DNA of 64,000 nt from Wuchereria bancrofti. Lineage: Eukaryota > Nematoda > Chromadorea > Rhabditida > Onchocercidae. The position numbers were made by a program, and so were the translations under genes. The stretch is taken from NCBI GenBank assembly GCA_005281725.1, contig SSBO01000012.1, positions 8,717,099-8,781,098 on the forward strand, given 5' to 3'. Every line of letters starts with the position of its first letter. Position 1 is the stretch's first letter. Below are positions 12,521 through 23,605 of the stretch, piece by piece. Under the pieces are notes generated by a model. The model worked only from the letters and a program-made list of their open reading frames with translations. It had not been told where the DNA came from and did not search any database.

Positions 12521-15500
12521 ATGAATGAATTTATGGATCCGGATGACGAGCAGTATCTCAGTTTTTTGAGAAATTTGGATTCAAAATATTGCAAGGATCA
12601 AGACCACTATAAAGTCCTAGGGTTATCAAACTTACGATGGCAGGCCAGTACTTCGCAGATTCGTACTGCTTGTGGGTTATAAAAAATTTGTTTAGTGTGG
12701 TTTTATTGCCTCATATGTTCTGAGATAAAGTCGTCGACTTTACAGTTAGTCTACCGTTGAGCTTAAACTACTATTTCCCGCTTGTATCTTGATAATATTT
12801 GACAAAATCCGAGATTTTTTTCTTGACTTGCAGTTTTTATATAAACTTAGTTTTTGTCAGTGCTACACTGCACAAACGATCTAAGTTCTATTAAATGTCT
12901 TAAAGTTCTAGGACTTCTTAAACTGAAATTTATTTGAACTTGTGAAATGGTGTTTTCTTCTTTATTTGTCTTTTTTTTTTGTCACTTTTCACTCTTGGTA
13001 CAAAATCTTTGCAGATCGTGCCAAAGTGTTGAAGCATCATCCGGATAAAAATAATGCAGTAAGGATTGAAGCCACCAATGGTGAAGACTACTTCACATGT
13101 ATTACCAAAGCTTATGAGCAATTAGGATTATCGGAGCAAAAAAGAAGAGCCTATGATTCTGTAGATCCGTTATTCGATGATTCGATCCCAGACGAGAAAA
13201 TAATCAGTTCTGATAATTTCTACGATATTTTAGCGCCGGTCTTTATTAGGAACGCAAGGTTCTTAAATGATTTTAATTTTTTTCTTTTCAAATTATTAAA
13301 ATTCTGCCACTGTGATACTCTTTTCTAGGTTGAGTATTGTACGATCTGTATTTTCGGAAGTTTATCCAACTAAATCGTTTTTTGTGGATTCATAACTTTT
13401 TCCGTTGCACGTCTGTGAAGCTGTAAAGAAGGAGCACTGCTTGTGCTGTCAAAAAAATAAAATAAAGAAACTTTCTGAATAGGGTTTCAAACTATTCTTT
13501 TTTTTGGGTGGAGTATTTGCTTGATCTCGAAAATTCCTATGTATATTAGCATGAGATTGAGTGGTAGGAGTATTTCTTCTTTACCTTATTTTCACTAATG
13601 TTTGGACACTGTGATAAAGTTTTGTTGATGCAAGTATTATAAAGGTATTATAGACGTCTTTTAGAATTATTAGTGTAGAAATTTAATATTATCACCTGTT
13701 GTTCTGAAATTGTTGAAGCAAACTAACATTGTTGTACTTATTTAACACTCTATTGTAAAGGAAGTGAGATGTTTGTACATCATATAAGGGATTATAAATT
13801 TATATCAATTTTAGGTGGTCTGTTCGACAGCCTGTACCATTACTAGGCGATATCAATAGTGCACAAGCTGAGGTAGACAGGTTTTACTCATTTTGGTTTA
13901 ACTGGGATTCATGGCGTGAATTCTCATATCTGGACGAAGAGGACAAAGAGAAGGGAGAAGATCGGTGGGAAAGGCGTGAAATTGAGAAGATAAATAAGGT
14001 TAATATTTATTTTTTTTGGAATAGGTATCAAGTCAAAAGTTAAAATCATTGATATATGGCTCAGACTAGGAAAAAGTTTCAGAGTAGTATGTATAGGTAT
14101 GTAGCAGAGTATCATCGGTACCGTATTGCGTTTAAATTATCTACTCAGTCGAAAGTTCTCTTTATGTTAACATAAATGTGCATACCAATTTCCTATTCTC
14201 AAATTATGAACTTGCATATAAAATTGCTACTTTTTGTTAGGTTGAACGGGAGAAACGGCGTAAGAACGAAATGAAACGAATCAGAAATCTTGTTGAAATG
14301 GCGTACCGTAAAGATCCTCGAGTAGCAATGTTCAAGGAGCAGGAAAAACTGAAAAAAGAGAAACAAAGGGACGAACGTAGGAAAGCTTTGGAAGAAAAAA
14401 AAGCCCAAGATGAAAAGAAAAAAATGGTATTGTCTGGTCTGAGCTTAAGATTCAACTTTGCTTTTTGCAGAGATAAGATAAATGATTTTACAATCTTTTC
14501 TTCCAGGAAATTGAACTGAAAAATAAGAAAATAGAAGAGGAAAAATTAGAGAAACAACGGCAGCAACTGGCTTACGAAAAGCGGATAAAAGAGCAACAGA
14601 AAAAACTGCTTGGTGAAGCTCGAAGAAAGCTCCGTAGAACTGCTGAGGTTTGTTTGTAATCTACCTCTTGAATCCATATCTCTAGAAACTTTGCTTTGGG
14701 TACTGGTTTGGTAGTGGCAACAGTAGCACGCATAAGAGGAAAGCTTCAGAGAAACCAAAAAAAAATAACCCTGTGTTAATCGGCTAAACAAGTGTTTCGA
14801 ATCGCAACGCGAGTAAGTGGAATAGTTCTACTGCTTGTACCGTGAATTTCCTCCGAGTTCATACGTTAACAAAATAATACTTCTAAAAAAATCTGCAATG
14901 CTTAGGGTAAGAATTACTGGGATGCAGATGTTTCATCCAAGTTGTCATGTTTGGAGGCAATTGAACATGTCTGTTTGCGGCTGGATGCAATTCGTTTGAA
15001 TGAAATTACCGCCAGGCTTGAATTACTAAGCAGTTTGAAAGAAGCAATGGACACTTTGAAAGTTCAGGTACGCATATTTACTCGAAACAAATTTCACTGG
15101 TATGAAGTATAAGCTCCTGTTCCCTGTTACAGTACATGGTGCTTATTCAATTAAATTTTGTTATCATTTCCAGCTGCGTAGATGAAACTTCAAAAAAAAA
15201 AACAGTAAGACGTTTGGATTGTAGCTTATTTTATAGAACTGTTTCAGATTCACAAAGAAGTTCCAGAAAGTATCGAAACGAAAGATGGAGTTTCTCCTGA
15301 ATATACTACTGATACCATGTCTAATTGGTCCCCCGATGAAATTACGTTATTAGTTAAAGCTACTACTTTGTATCCTATTGGTACCATCAAAAGGTTGGAA
15401 CTCGTGTTTCTTTGTTCCAGACCTCGTCATTATTGGCCTTGAATCAATATTATATGATGTTGTAAATTGCAAATAGGTGGAATGTACGTTGAAGCCGGCC

Positions 15501-16580
15501 ATAATATGGAATAATATGGAAGTTTTCAAAAGACTTTAATGTTTTGTGAAATTAAATGAAGGAAAATGTTTTTAGATGGTCAGAGATTGCAAACTATATC
15601 AATGAGCACCGTGAAAATAAGAATGCAAAAAAGAAAACAGAAAAAGATGTCTTGATTCAGGTTTTCTATTTTTATTGTTCACTGACAGCGTCTTTTATGA
15701 ATCACTTAGCAACTTCGATTGCAGTTTCGTCTTACATGCCGTGCATCATGAAATGTGTTTTGAAAAAAAAAAGCATTTTTTATTATGCTTATTAGTTATA
15801 TTTAGTATCTACAGAAAAGAATAGAGCATTTTGCAAATACATGTCACTAAAAAAAATCAGGATGAGTAATGTAGTTGCTCCTCATTTTGAATTTATTTCC
15901 CAATTTATTAAAGTTTGAAATCACTTAGTTTCAGGCGAAAACACTGAAGTCATTAAGTAACTCTCAAAAACATAAGAAAGTGAAGGATATTTTGGTCAAT
16001 TCAGCAAAAGGAAGTGAACTGGAGTGGAATGCAGAGGAGCAAAAGTTACTTGAAGCAGCACTTAAAAAATTCCCCTCATCAGATCCAGCCCGTTGGGAAA
16101 ATGTTGCAAATTTTGTAGGCAAATCGAAGAAGGAATGTATACGGAGGTTGGTAAATTATCTTCAATATTGCTGTAAAATTTTTCCAACAACATCACTATT
16201 GAAAGGAAGATGTAGAGGAAGAAAGTAATCGACGGAGTGTTTGGAACTGCTAGTCCTTCCATGGTAGTTTTGGGTATTTGTCTGAAATTCCGGTTGCGGG
16301 CTTTTCCTAGTTGTAAGTCTTTTCTAACTAGTTTGCATTTAAGTTACTCTTGTTCACACCTGTCTGCCTCTGTTAAGAGTAGTTTCTTCGTTTATCAGGC
16401 TTTTAGAATCAAGCAGTTGCTGAATCCCAGAAACTGGCAGTTTTAAAGTAGGGTGTTCTTCACGAACTCCAGGCAATTTGTGTGTTTTCTCTCTGGTAGT
16501 TGATTTAGAAAAAGTTCTCCATTTTCAGATTTAAGTATCTCGCAGAAGTGGTGAAAAGCAAGAAGGAGCAGTTATCTTAA
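12521..16580 (+). CDS. dnj-11: DNAJC2 / zuotin ribosome-associated J-protein (520 aa)
   Basis: Ten exons join in phase: 12521-12671, 13015-13258, 13815-13998, 14241-14426, 14507-14647, 14906-15067, 15248-15393, 15576-15660, 15935-16146 and 16529-16580. The J domain starts at [12 protein letters not shown] and carries the HPD motif (KHHPDK); the family block [11 protein letters not shown] follows, then the zuotin homology region ([20 protein letters not shown]). Next is a charged helical segment and two C-terminal SANT/Myb domains, one across exons 7-8 (WSPDE and RWSEIANYI) and one across exons 9-10 ([13 protein letters not shown] and [10 protein letters not shown]). In other eukaryotes this protein works with an Hsp70 at the ribosome exit tunnel, and the SANT form also binds chromatin. 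Human DNAJC2 is about 100 residues longer, mostly at the N-terminus, which is short here. The HPD motif argues for an active co-chaperone. Confidence 0.95.
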
Positions 16581-18071
16581 TACTTCGCCGAATTAGCATC
16601 TTTTATCGTTTCTTGACTTTCTTTTTGAATCACTAATCCATTATGCTGCCGACGTATTTGATTGACAGTACTCTTGCTCAACTTATTTTCTATGTGTATT
16701 TCAGCATACTTGTTTTCTAAGTCTTTGTGGTAATGTCGTCTCACCATGTGTAGTGTTCAGTCTTATTGGTAACTAGCACCAGTATTGTCAACTTAATGAA
16801 GTACGATTAGGTTCGGGTTGCCATTAAAAGGCTTTATTTCATATTTGATTAGTGTTGTACTCACAGTATTGGTCAGAACAATAACTAACTCCAAGTGACA
16901 GGTAGTATAATTACTATTACAGAAGTCATTATTATATCGAATGGGATTTCCTGTAACTCGAGTATAGGAACTAGCTACCTTTCAGTATACATTGTATCTC
17001 TGATAAAGCTGTAGAGATAATACCATCGGTTTTAAACAATATTATCTCATTCCTACTGATTAAATACTTACGCATTGGTTTCTCATCACGTTTGTAGTAA
17101 TTACTTAAACATTTGCTTACCAAAAGTTTATGTCTTCTTTCAGTTTTAATTTGGATCAAGTTCCTTCGTTTTGGATTCCTAATGATGCATTATTTAAAAC
17201 CAAACTCGGGTATATAAAATATTCTAAACAATGATTTCTGACTTCAGTCGTCCAGTAGTCGCAAAATATATTTATCACATAAAACAATCACGACTAGAGA
17301 GAATGCGGAGCATTATCTTACATTTCGCTAAGCAAACATACAAAGAATTGTCGCAGTACTGTTGATGCTTTTCCAATCCCAAGAACTTATTTCCCCAATA
17401 ATCATTTATGTAGATGTCATTTGAAGGCCTGGGATGATTATTTGGAATGAATCTCCGCTTTTTACACTGATGTACTTAGATTGAACTTAAGTGAACATGC
17501 GAAATATATGCCTGACAGCGGATTCAATGCTATAAATGGAAACGAGAGGGAGTTATGATGAATTGACTGGTAGATCTGATTAAAGAAGTATACTTCAGCT
17601 ATAGCAGGCAAGTGGGTAAAAATGGGGTGAGAGAGACGACAAGAGAAATTCGTTGAGTTGTTTGAAAAGGATTATAAACGAGGAGAACCAACTGGTTTAA
17701 GCATTTCGAAAAATATGCAATTTGGAAAATTAAACTTCCAGGAAAACTACTGATATATAATATAGCAATAAGCTCATTCAAATGCGATTCGTATAAAAAG
17801 TGAGGCAGATTCGTCCACTGTGCGCAAATTGCCCGTATTCAATCGTATGTGTGAATAGCCTGAATATAGGTGAAATATGCTACGTGTGGTCAGGAGAAAA
17901 TATGCATGTTATACCTCTGGGGTTATGTATCATTCTATAGTGAGACGCCGTATACTATACATAATTATGCGCAAACCTCATAAAAACGTAAAGAGGTTCG
18001 TAATACGATAGGCAATTTAGTTCGTAATACCACAGACAACTTCATTTAATCCGGCAACATGTTAGAATTGG
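16581..18071. other. Convergent intergenic region
   Basis: About 1.5 kb lies between the 3' ends of DNAJC2 (plus) and PLC-delta (minus). I found no frame with credible splice sites or family resemblance. It presumably holds both 3' UTRs. Confidence 0.5.
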
Positions 18072-21000
18072 TTATTTCATATCGATATTCCCTAACATTT
18101 TGATATAAAGTTCCGAACCTGCACGAATACTTTTAACCGGGATTGTAAATTCACCAACGAAATCGTTTGCTGAAGTTGAATCGAAGTCTTTCACACAGAA
18201 ACGAAGCAGTGCAAAATCAGGAAAATGAAGCGGAAATGTAAATGTTTCATTGAACTGTGGATTAAAGCTGAAATATATTACCTCAAAGAAATTTTGAAAA
18301 AAGTTTTGAAAAAATTTTGAAAAAAAAAATATAGCTTTTCTTTTTCTTTGGAACAGCTATATCTAAACAAACAAAGGATTTAGACTTATACCTTAGCTAC
18401 ACCATTTCTTAATAAAAAAAAAGAAAACATGCTTATTGCTCACTAAAGGTAAAAAGATGATAAAAACATGTACCCGTTATTGCGAATGGTCTTTGTCCGG
18501 AATTTTCGGGAATCAGCTGGAATCCCAAAGATTTCAATAGTTACATATGGATCGATAACATCATTTGCTTGAGATACTGTGGGTAAATATTGCCCACTTA
18601 TAACCTGAAACTTGAAGAACATGGATAAAATATTACGGATGCGTTAGTGTGCGCCTGATATTTCAATACATTTTATTCACGGAACATAACTTGTGTTATT
18701 CCCTAGACCCAAAACGATGAACAGGACAATTAGTAGATCAATCCTTTGCAAAAAAGTGTAGCTTGTATTGAAATCCCACACTTTTTAAACTACTAAAATA
18801 ACTAGTTATAATCAGAAACGTAATAACAATCGTGAAAAATTGCAAAAGTAGCCTACCCCAACTAGCATCGTTGTTACAACTGAACTCGATACTTCAGGCA
18901 TACGCGGGTCTGGAAAATGAAATATTTTTAGTTTACATGAAGTTTAAATACGTCCATTTCATTCAAGCTATTAACTAGTGAACAACTGTGAGCCAATAAC
19001 AGAAGTTAATGTAGAACATTAAGCTTTGCTCACTTTATCAACTTAATTTTGACCTTATCCTTCTAGAGCCTTCGATTGAAGAATCTGCCTAAACTTGTTA
19101 CGTAATTTGAGGTACACGTGACGTCTTAGATCTCAACAAACTGCTCGTACTTCCAGTCTAAATCTTTCTAGCTATTATAAAAATATACTTCCGAAAAAAA
19201 AAAAAAAAAAAAACCAACCAAGTCCATCAATAAGTGTCTTTGATTTGAGCACGTAACCACAGTTACCGTTAGTCCGAAATAGACCATTAACTATATCGAG
19301 ATATTCTCCTGTAGTTTGCATATTCATTGCGACTGATTGTATACCACAAAGCCATGAAGGGATGGGATCCATATTGCTTGAATCCTGCCGCAGACCCTTC
19401 GGGAATGATTTTACAAATCTTTTTGATGTATAAGCAGCAAGCGAATAACCGCTTTCCATATAGTTTGCAACCTTCCCCTCGGATAAGGAAGAGGAACCGT
19501 CCATCGGATCTAAAGACAGCTCGAACTTCATTTTTTATAATCTCAATTTTGGAACAGGATCCAAAATGACTGTTTGTAAGTTACCAAAAGGAATATTTAG
19601 CTCAAAAACATTTTGCTGAAGCTGAACTTGAATAAAAAAATTATGAAAGTTTATTTTATTTCCATAACAGCCGACCTTTAAAATGCAACAAAACTAACGC
19701 TCATCGATATCCTTAAAGATATTATTCGAAAGTTTAACTGATGGTAGTGATATCAGTTGAGAAAATTCTGGGTCGAGTTTGATATCCTTATTTTCATTAT
19801 TGTTTTGGACCGTTTTGTCAATATCCTGATCAAATTTCCGATCAAGACCTCGTTCTGCTCTCAATTTTTTGCCGCGCAACAAATACTTATTTTTCAAAGC
19901 ATTTGGAGAAGGTAAAGGTTGAGAAGCTCCATTTTCGGGTCGCATATATATTTTGTCCCCTAGTACCTAAATATATACAATAAGAAAATGCATAACTTTC
20001 GAAGGAAGTAAAAATGAATATTTCGAATAACAGTGAACATAAATACTTCAAATCAAAAAGCAGTATATACAAACATTTCGACGGTCACAACTAACTTCCT
20101 TAAAAATACGTGACATAGCTTTCTGTTGAGGTAAGCCAACATGATTCTCTATAGTCAGTATCACTGGATATGGGTTTGTTTTAAAGGCGTACGCATCAAT
20201 TTCTTTCAGTGCATCCTGCAAGGTGATCGTCTTGATAAACGTACGCTTATGCGTAATACATGGTTCTCCTTCTTCGCCATCGAAAACGTCTACTGAAGCA
20301 GGTACAACTTAATCTCAAATCTGAAAATGCATGCAATCATTGAAATTAAAACTTGTTAGAGTCTACAGTAAAAGGTAATAACACGTACACTCTAAAAGTC
20401 GTACACCCTTTTTTAGCGCGTTGATGTAACCTTCAACAGTTGCTTCACCCTTCATTTGCAATCCAGTAAGATAAGTATTGTGACTTGAGTTGACGTAATA
20501 ATGGCTTAGTGTATGATCCATGTCCTGGAAAACTCTTTCATGCCCAGGTTTCATGATGTTGCCCCACTCACCGAGTAGTAACCAACGGAAACCTGAAAAT
20601 GATCTAGCATTCTTACAGCTTTTTATAACGATGTCTCAAGAACGCTACAAACTGATTTTAACTTGAATTATAACATATGTAGGTTCTGCCTTTTTAAATG
20701 ACTCCTTAGTTTGGTCATCAGTTTGCTATTGTTATGCCAGTTCTATGTTTTTAAAAACAATAAGATGTATACCACATCATGAAGTAACACAAATTATATC
20801 ATTCTTCGTCAAGCAACTGCCAAAACTGCTGATCGAATCATTTAGTGTATAATAACAAGTAAATTGCAAATTCTACTTACTGCAATAATAATTGCAAGAA
20901 ATGAGGAGAAATGATACACAAAATTCAGACATAACATTGCACCTATTGGTCCAAGTATTTTTATGCCTTGTTTTGCTGTTTCGAAATTATCGATAATTGA

Positions 21001-23321
21001 TGCAGCCTTCTCTTCATCAATATCATCAAACTGCAAATATAGTCCATTAATGAAATCTTTTTTTAACCTGAACTATATAACGAAAGCTCAAAATAGATGT
21101 ACTGTATTGAAATTACCCATCGCATTTCTAATTTTTTAATAAACCGAAAAAAAAAGTTGATACGTATGTCGAGCATATGAAATGAATGTGCTGTGGCATA
21201 CCTGTTGTTCGGTTGTTAAAAATGTTTTTAGATCGACAACAGACAAAGCTGGGTCATTGGTTGCACTGAACATTCTCATTGCGTGCTTCAGATCTGGACG
21301 ATCCGTTAGGTGATAAAAAAAGTTGATGAATTCACTTCCGTCTAGCTGCCCATCATTTTTGCTAGAAGAATCTGTCTGCTGAAAAAGTTGGAAAATTATT
21401 TACATTATATGAAAATTCAACGACACCGAGAAGCACATCAACTACGGGACAGACAAATTTAAAGGTAGCAAATAAATAATGAATTGGAACGACATCTGAT
21501 TAGTTCCCTCAAAATCGTTTTCAACAACTGTAAAGAACAATCATGAAGAGAAACGGACGTGACTCGACTGGCGAAAATCTGGAGAAAAAAGAACGAATTT
21601 GGACATAAATCATTCATTTATGAGCCATTTCAAAAATGACCGTGTACAAAGCACGTGCATATTCGTTACTGATTTGAAGATTCAGCGTTTTCAACAGCTT
21701 CAGTACTTCATCAAAACTTAATCTGCCTAAAATCACTTAATAAGAAATTTAGTATAGAAGCAGATTGGTATAAATCTGGTTATAATCCATGAGAGTATGA
21801 AACTGATTTCGTATTAAAGATTTTGAATATTGATAGTAAGTTTGTACATAAGATCAGACCTATAGACAATGATACTATCAGAAAATCATTGAAATAGTGT
21901 TATGTGGTTCAGTTAGTTAAAAAAATTGTTCTGTATATAAATTCTAGTGGTGGTTCAACTACTGCGTTATGTGGGAAAGATAGCATCCTAAAAAAAGCCG
22001 AAAAAATACACACTACACTTAAACAAAATGAATTCAGAATCACTGCACTGTGCACTGCCGCATTCATCAGAATTTTCTGGAAATTCACGACACCAGTTGA
22101 ACTACCCTAACTGATTCACCCTTATCAGATTTGATTATTAGTACCAGTCTTTACGGACTTGAGCACTATTATCATAACTTCCTCTAGACCTAAACAAAAG
22201 TCCGGGATTTGTGTTTATTAAGACTGCCTGCTATTGCCACTTTTGCATTTAAGCAAACTTAAGCTTTTTGGTTTTCTGTAGAATTAAAAATCATGAAATA
22301 TATTAAATACTCGTTGCAGTAGGTAAAAATCAACTGACCATTTTTGTTTATATCAGCTTTCCGGAAATTGTCCAAAAGCCAACGTTCTTCGTCAAAGTAC
22401 ACGTGTCTTTGATTTCTCTTATCGACAAGATATTGCAAACCTTTTACAAATTTATCTCTGACAGATGAATTTTCAGCAGCAAAATCAACCGATTTATGAA
22501 GCATGCGTCGATGAGTTAAGATTACAGACAAACACATTTCTGCCTTCAATTTTTATTTGTTGAGTATCCGAAAGTCAGTATGGATACACGCCAGGGTGAG
22601 TTTTACTATAAGAAAATGTAACAATATCCACATGTTTAATCCTGAACTATAAATATGCATCGTAATTTAAGTTTGAAAATTACTCGACTTTTGCTTCTTA
22701 TTAAATCATAGCAAATCATAAAAGTAAAACCTAACCGTCACTTTCTCTCGAAACGAATATTTCTTGGAAGCTTTGTGAAGATTATCAGAACTGAATCCTT
22801 TTCGAATCTCCAGAATGTCGTCAATATTTACTGAAAAATCGCTACTTGTATTGCATCATATTTCAGAAAGTTGCAAATTTTTTGTTCAGCTTCAAAATCG
22901 AAATACAGATGGAGAGATATAGACTAGGAACTAGCGGAAGAAAAGTAACAGAGTCTGAACCGATAAGATTCGTTTTAATATAACATAGAGTGCCTTTTTA
23001 AGTTTTTAGAAAGCTACTCACAATGATAAATACAACATATATTAGAGATGTTGTCAGGGGAAAAGGTATGATTGCGACGTGCACATTTTACCAATTCTAA
23101 GCAAATTCAAGAAATTAGCTACTTGCCAGATTTCAGTTTTAACGGCACAAACTTCCAGCACATATCCGAATGATAACATAGCCATTTTTGATCTTTCACG
23201 TAGACATTTCGAGATGGTACCAAGTGACCAGCTTTAATCCGACACATATTTACACCCTTTTCACACAATTCTAAACATTCCTTGAATTCTGTTTCTTTTG
23301 ATTCATCAACCATAACGAGTC
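18072..23321 (-). CDS. plc-4: Phosphoinositide phospholipase C, delta type (about 725 aa)
   Basis: Thirteen exons on the minus strand join in phase: 23321-23127, 22830-22736, 22543-22339, 21726-21641, 21378-21202, 21030-20943, 20592-20389, 20292-20096, 19966-19699, 19509-19219, 18909-18857, 18604-18474 and 18267-18072. Order: PH domain (VNIDDILEIRKGF, then FVKGLQYLV), EF hands (ADINKNG, LSFDEVLKLL), catalytic X domain (NSSHNTYLTG, LELDVFDGEEGEP, VILTIENH), Y domain (LLRGKKL, SLSEGKVANY, LRQDSSN, NGNCGYVLK) and a C2 domain (SGQYLP, GFNPQFNETF, NDFVGEFTIP). Both catalytic His and the metal-binding Asn/Glu/Asp/Glu are present, so PIP2 hydrolysis is possible. The start is taken as MVDESKETE, eight bases behind acceptor TTTTTCTAG. 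An in-frame exon at 23444-23400 may extend the N-terminus. The first intron needs a GC donor. Confidence 0.9.
19508..19670. repeat. 163-bp duplicated segment, copy A (PLC intron)
   Basis: Copy A covers most of the 189-bp intron between PLC exons 19966-19699 and 19509-19219, including its acceptor CTGTCTTTAG on the minus strand and two exon bases. It matches copy B at 23443-23605 over 163 bases with two mismatches. Confidence 0.95.
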
Positions 23322-23399
23322 CTAGAAAAATCAGAAATATCGCAACAACCAAAAAATTCGATAAACCAGAGCAAGCAAAATGAAATTATATGAAATCAC

Positions 23400-23444
23400 C
23401 GAGGTTCGAAATCGATCCTTGGGAGGAATATGCGGGAGGAATAT
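23400..23444 (-). CDS. Possible extra 5' exon of PLC-delta
   Basis: Behind the acceptor supplied by repeat copy B lies a 45-base open stretch (IPPAYSSQGSISNL) ending at a GTGATT donor. Its phase fits the acceptor of PLC exon 23321-23127, giving SNLGLVMVDES across the join. No start codon for it is identified, so it may be a true N-terminal exon or chance. Confidence 0.35.
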
Positions 23445-23605
23445 CTAAAGACAGCTCGAACTTCATTTTTTATAATCTCAATTTTGGAACAGAATCCAAA
23501 ATAACTGTTTGTAAGTTACCAAAAGGAATATTTAGCTCAAAAACATTTTGCTGAAGCTGAACTTGAATAAAAAAATTATGAAAGTTTATTTTATTTCCAT
23601 AACAG
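23443..23605. repeat. 163-bp duplicated segment, copy B (PLC 5' end)
   Basis: This is the near-identical partner of 19508-19670, in the same orientation about 3.9 kb away. Its minus-strand acceptor CTGTCTTTAG is immediately followed by a possible PLC exon. Confidence 0.95.

Noticed and set aside
20875..20942. Read-through of the PLC exon to a strong GTAAGT donor
   Set aside because: It would insert a hydrophobic stretch before GFRWLLLGEW. Splicing at 20943 joins GPI to GF as in other PLC-delta proteins.
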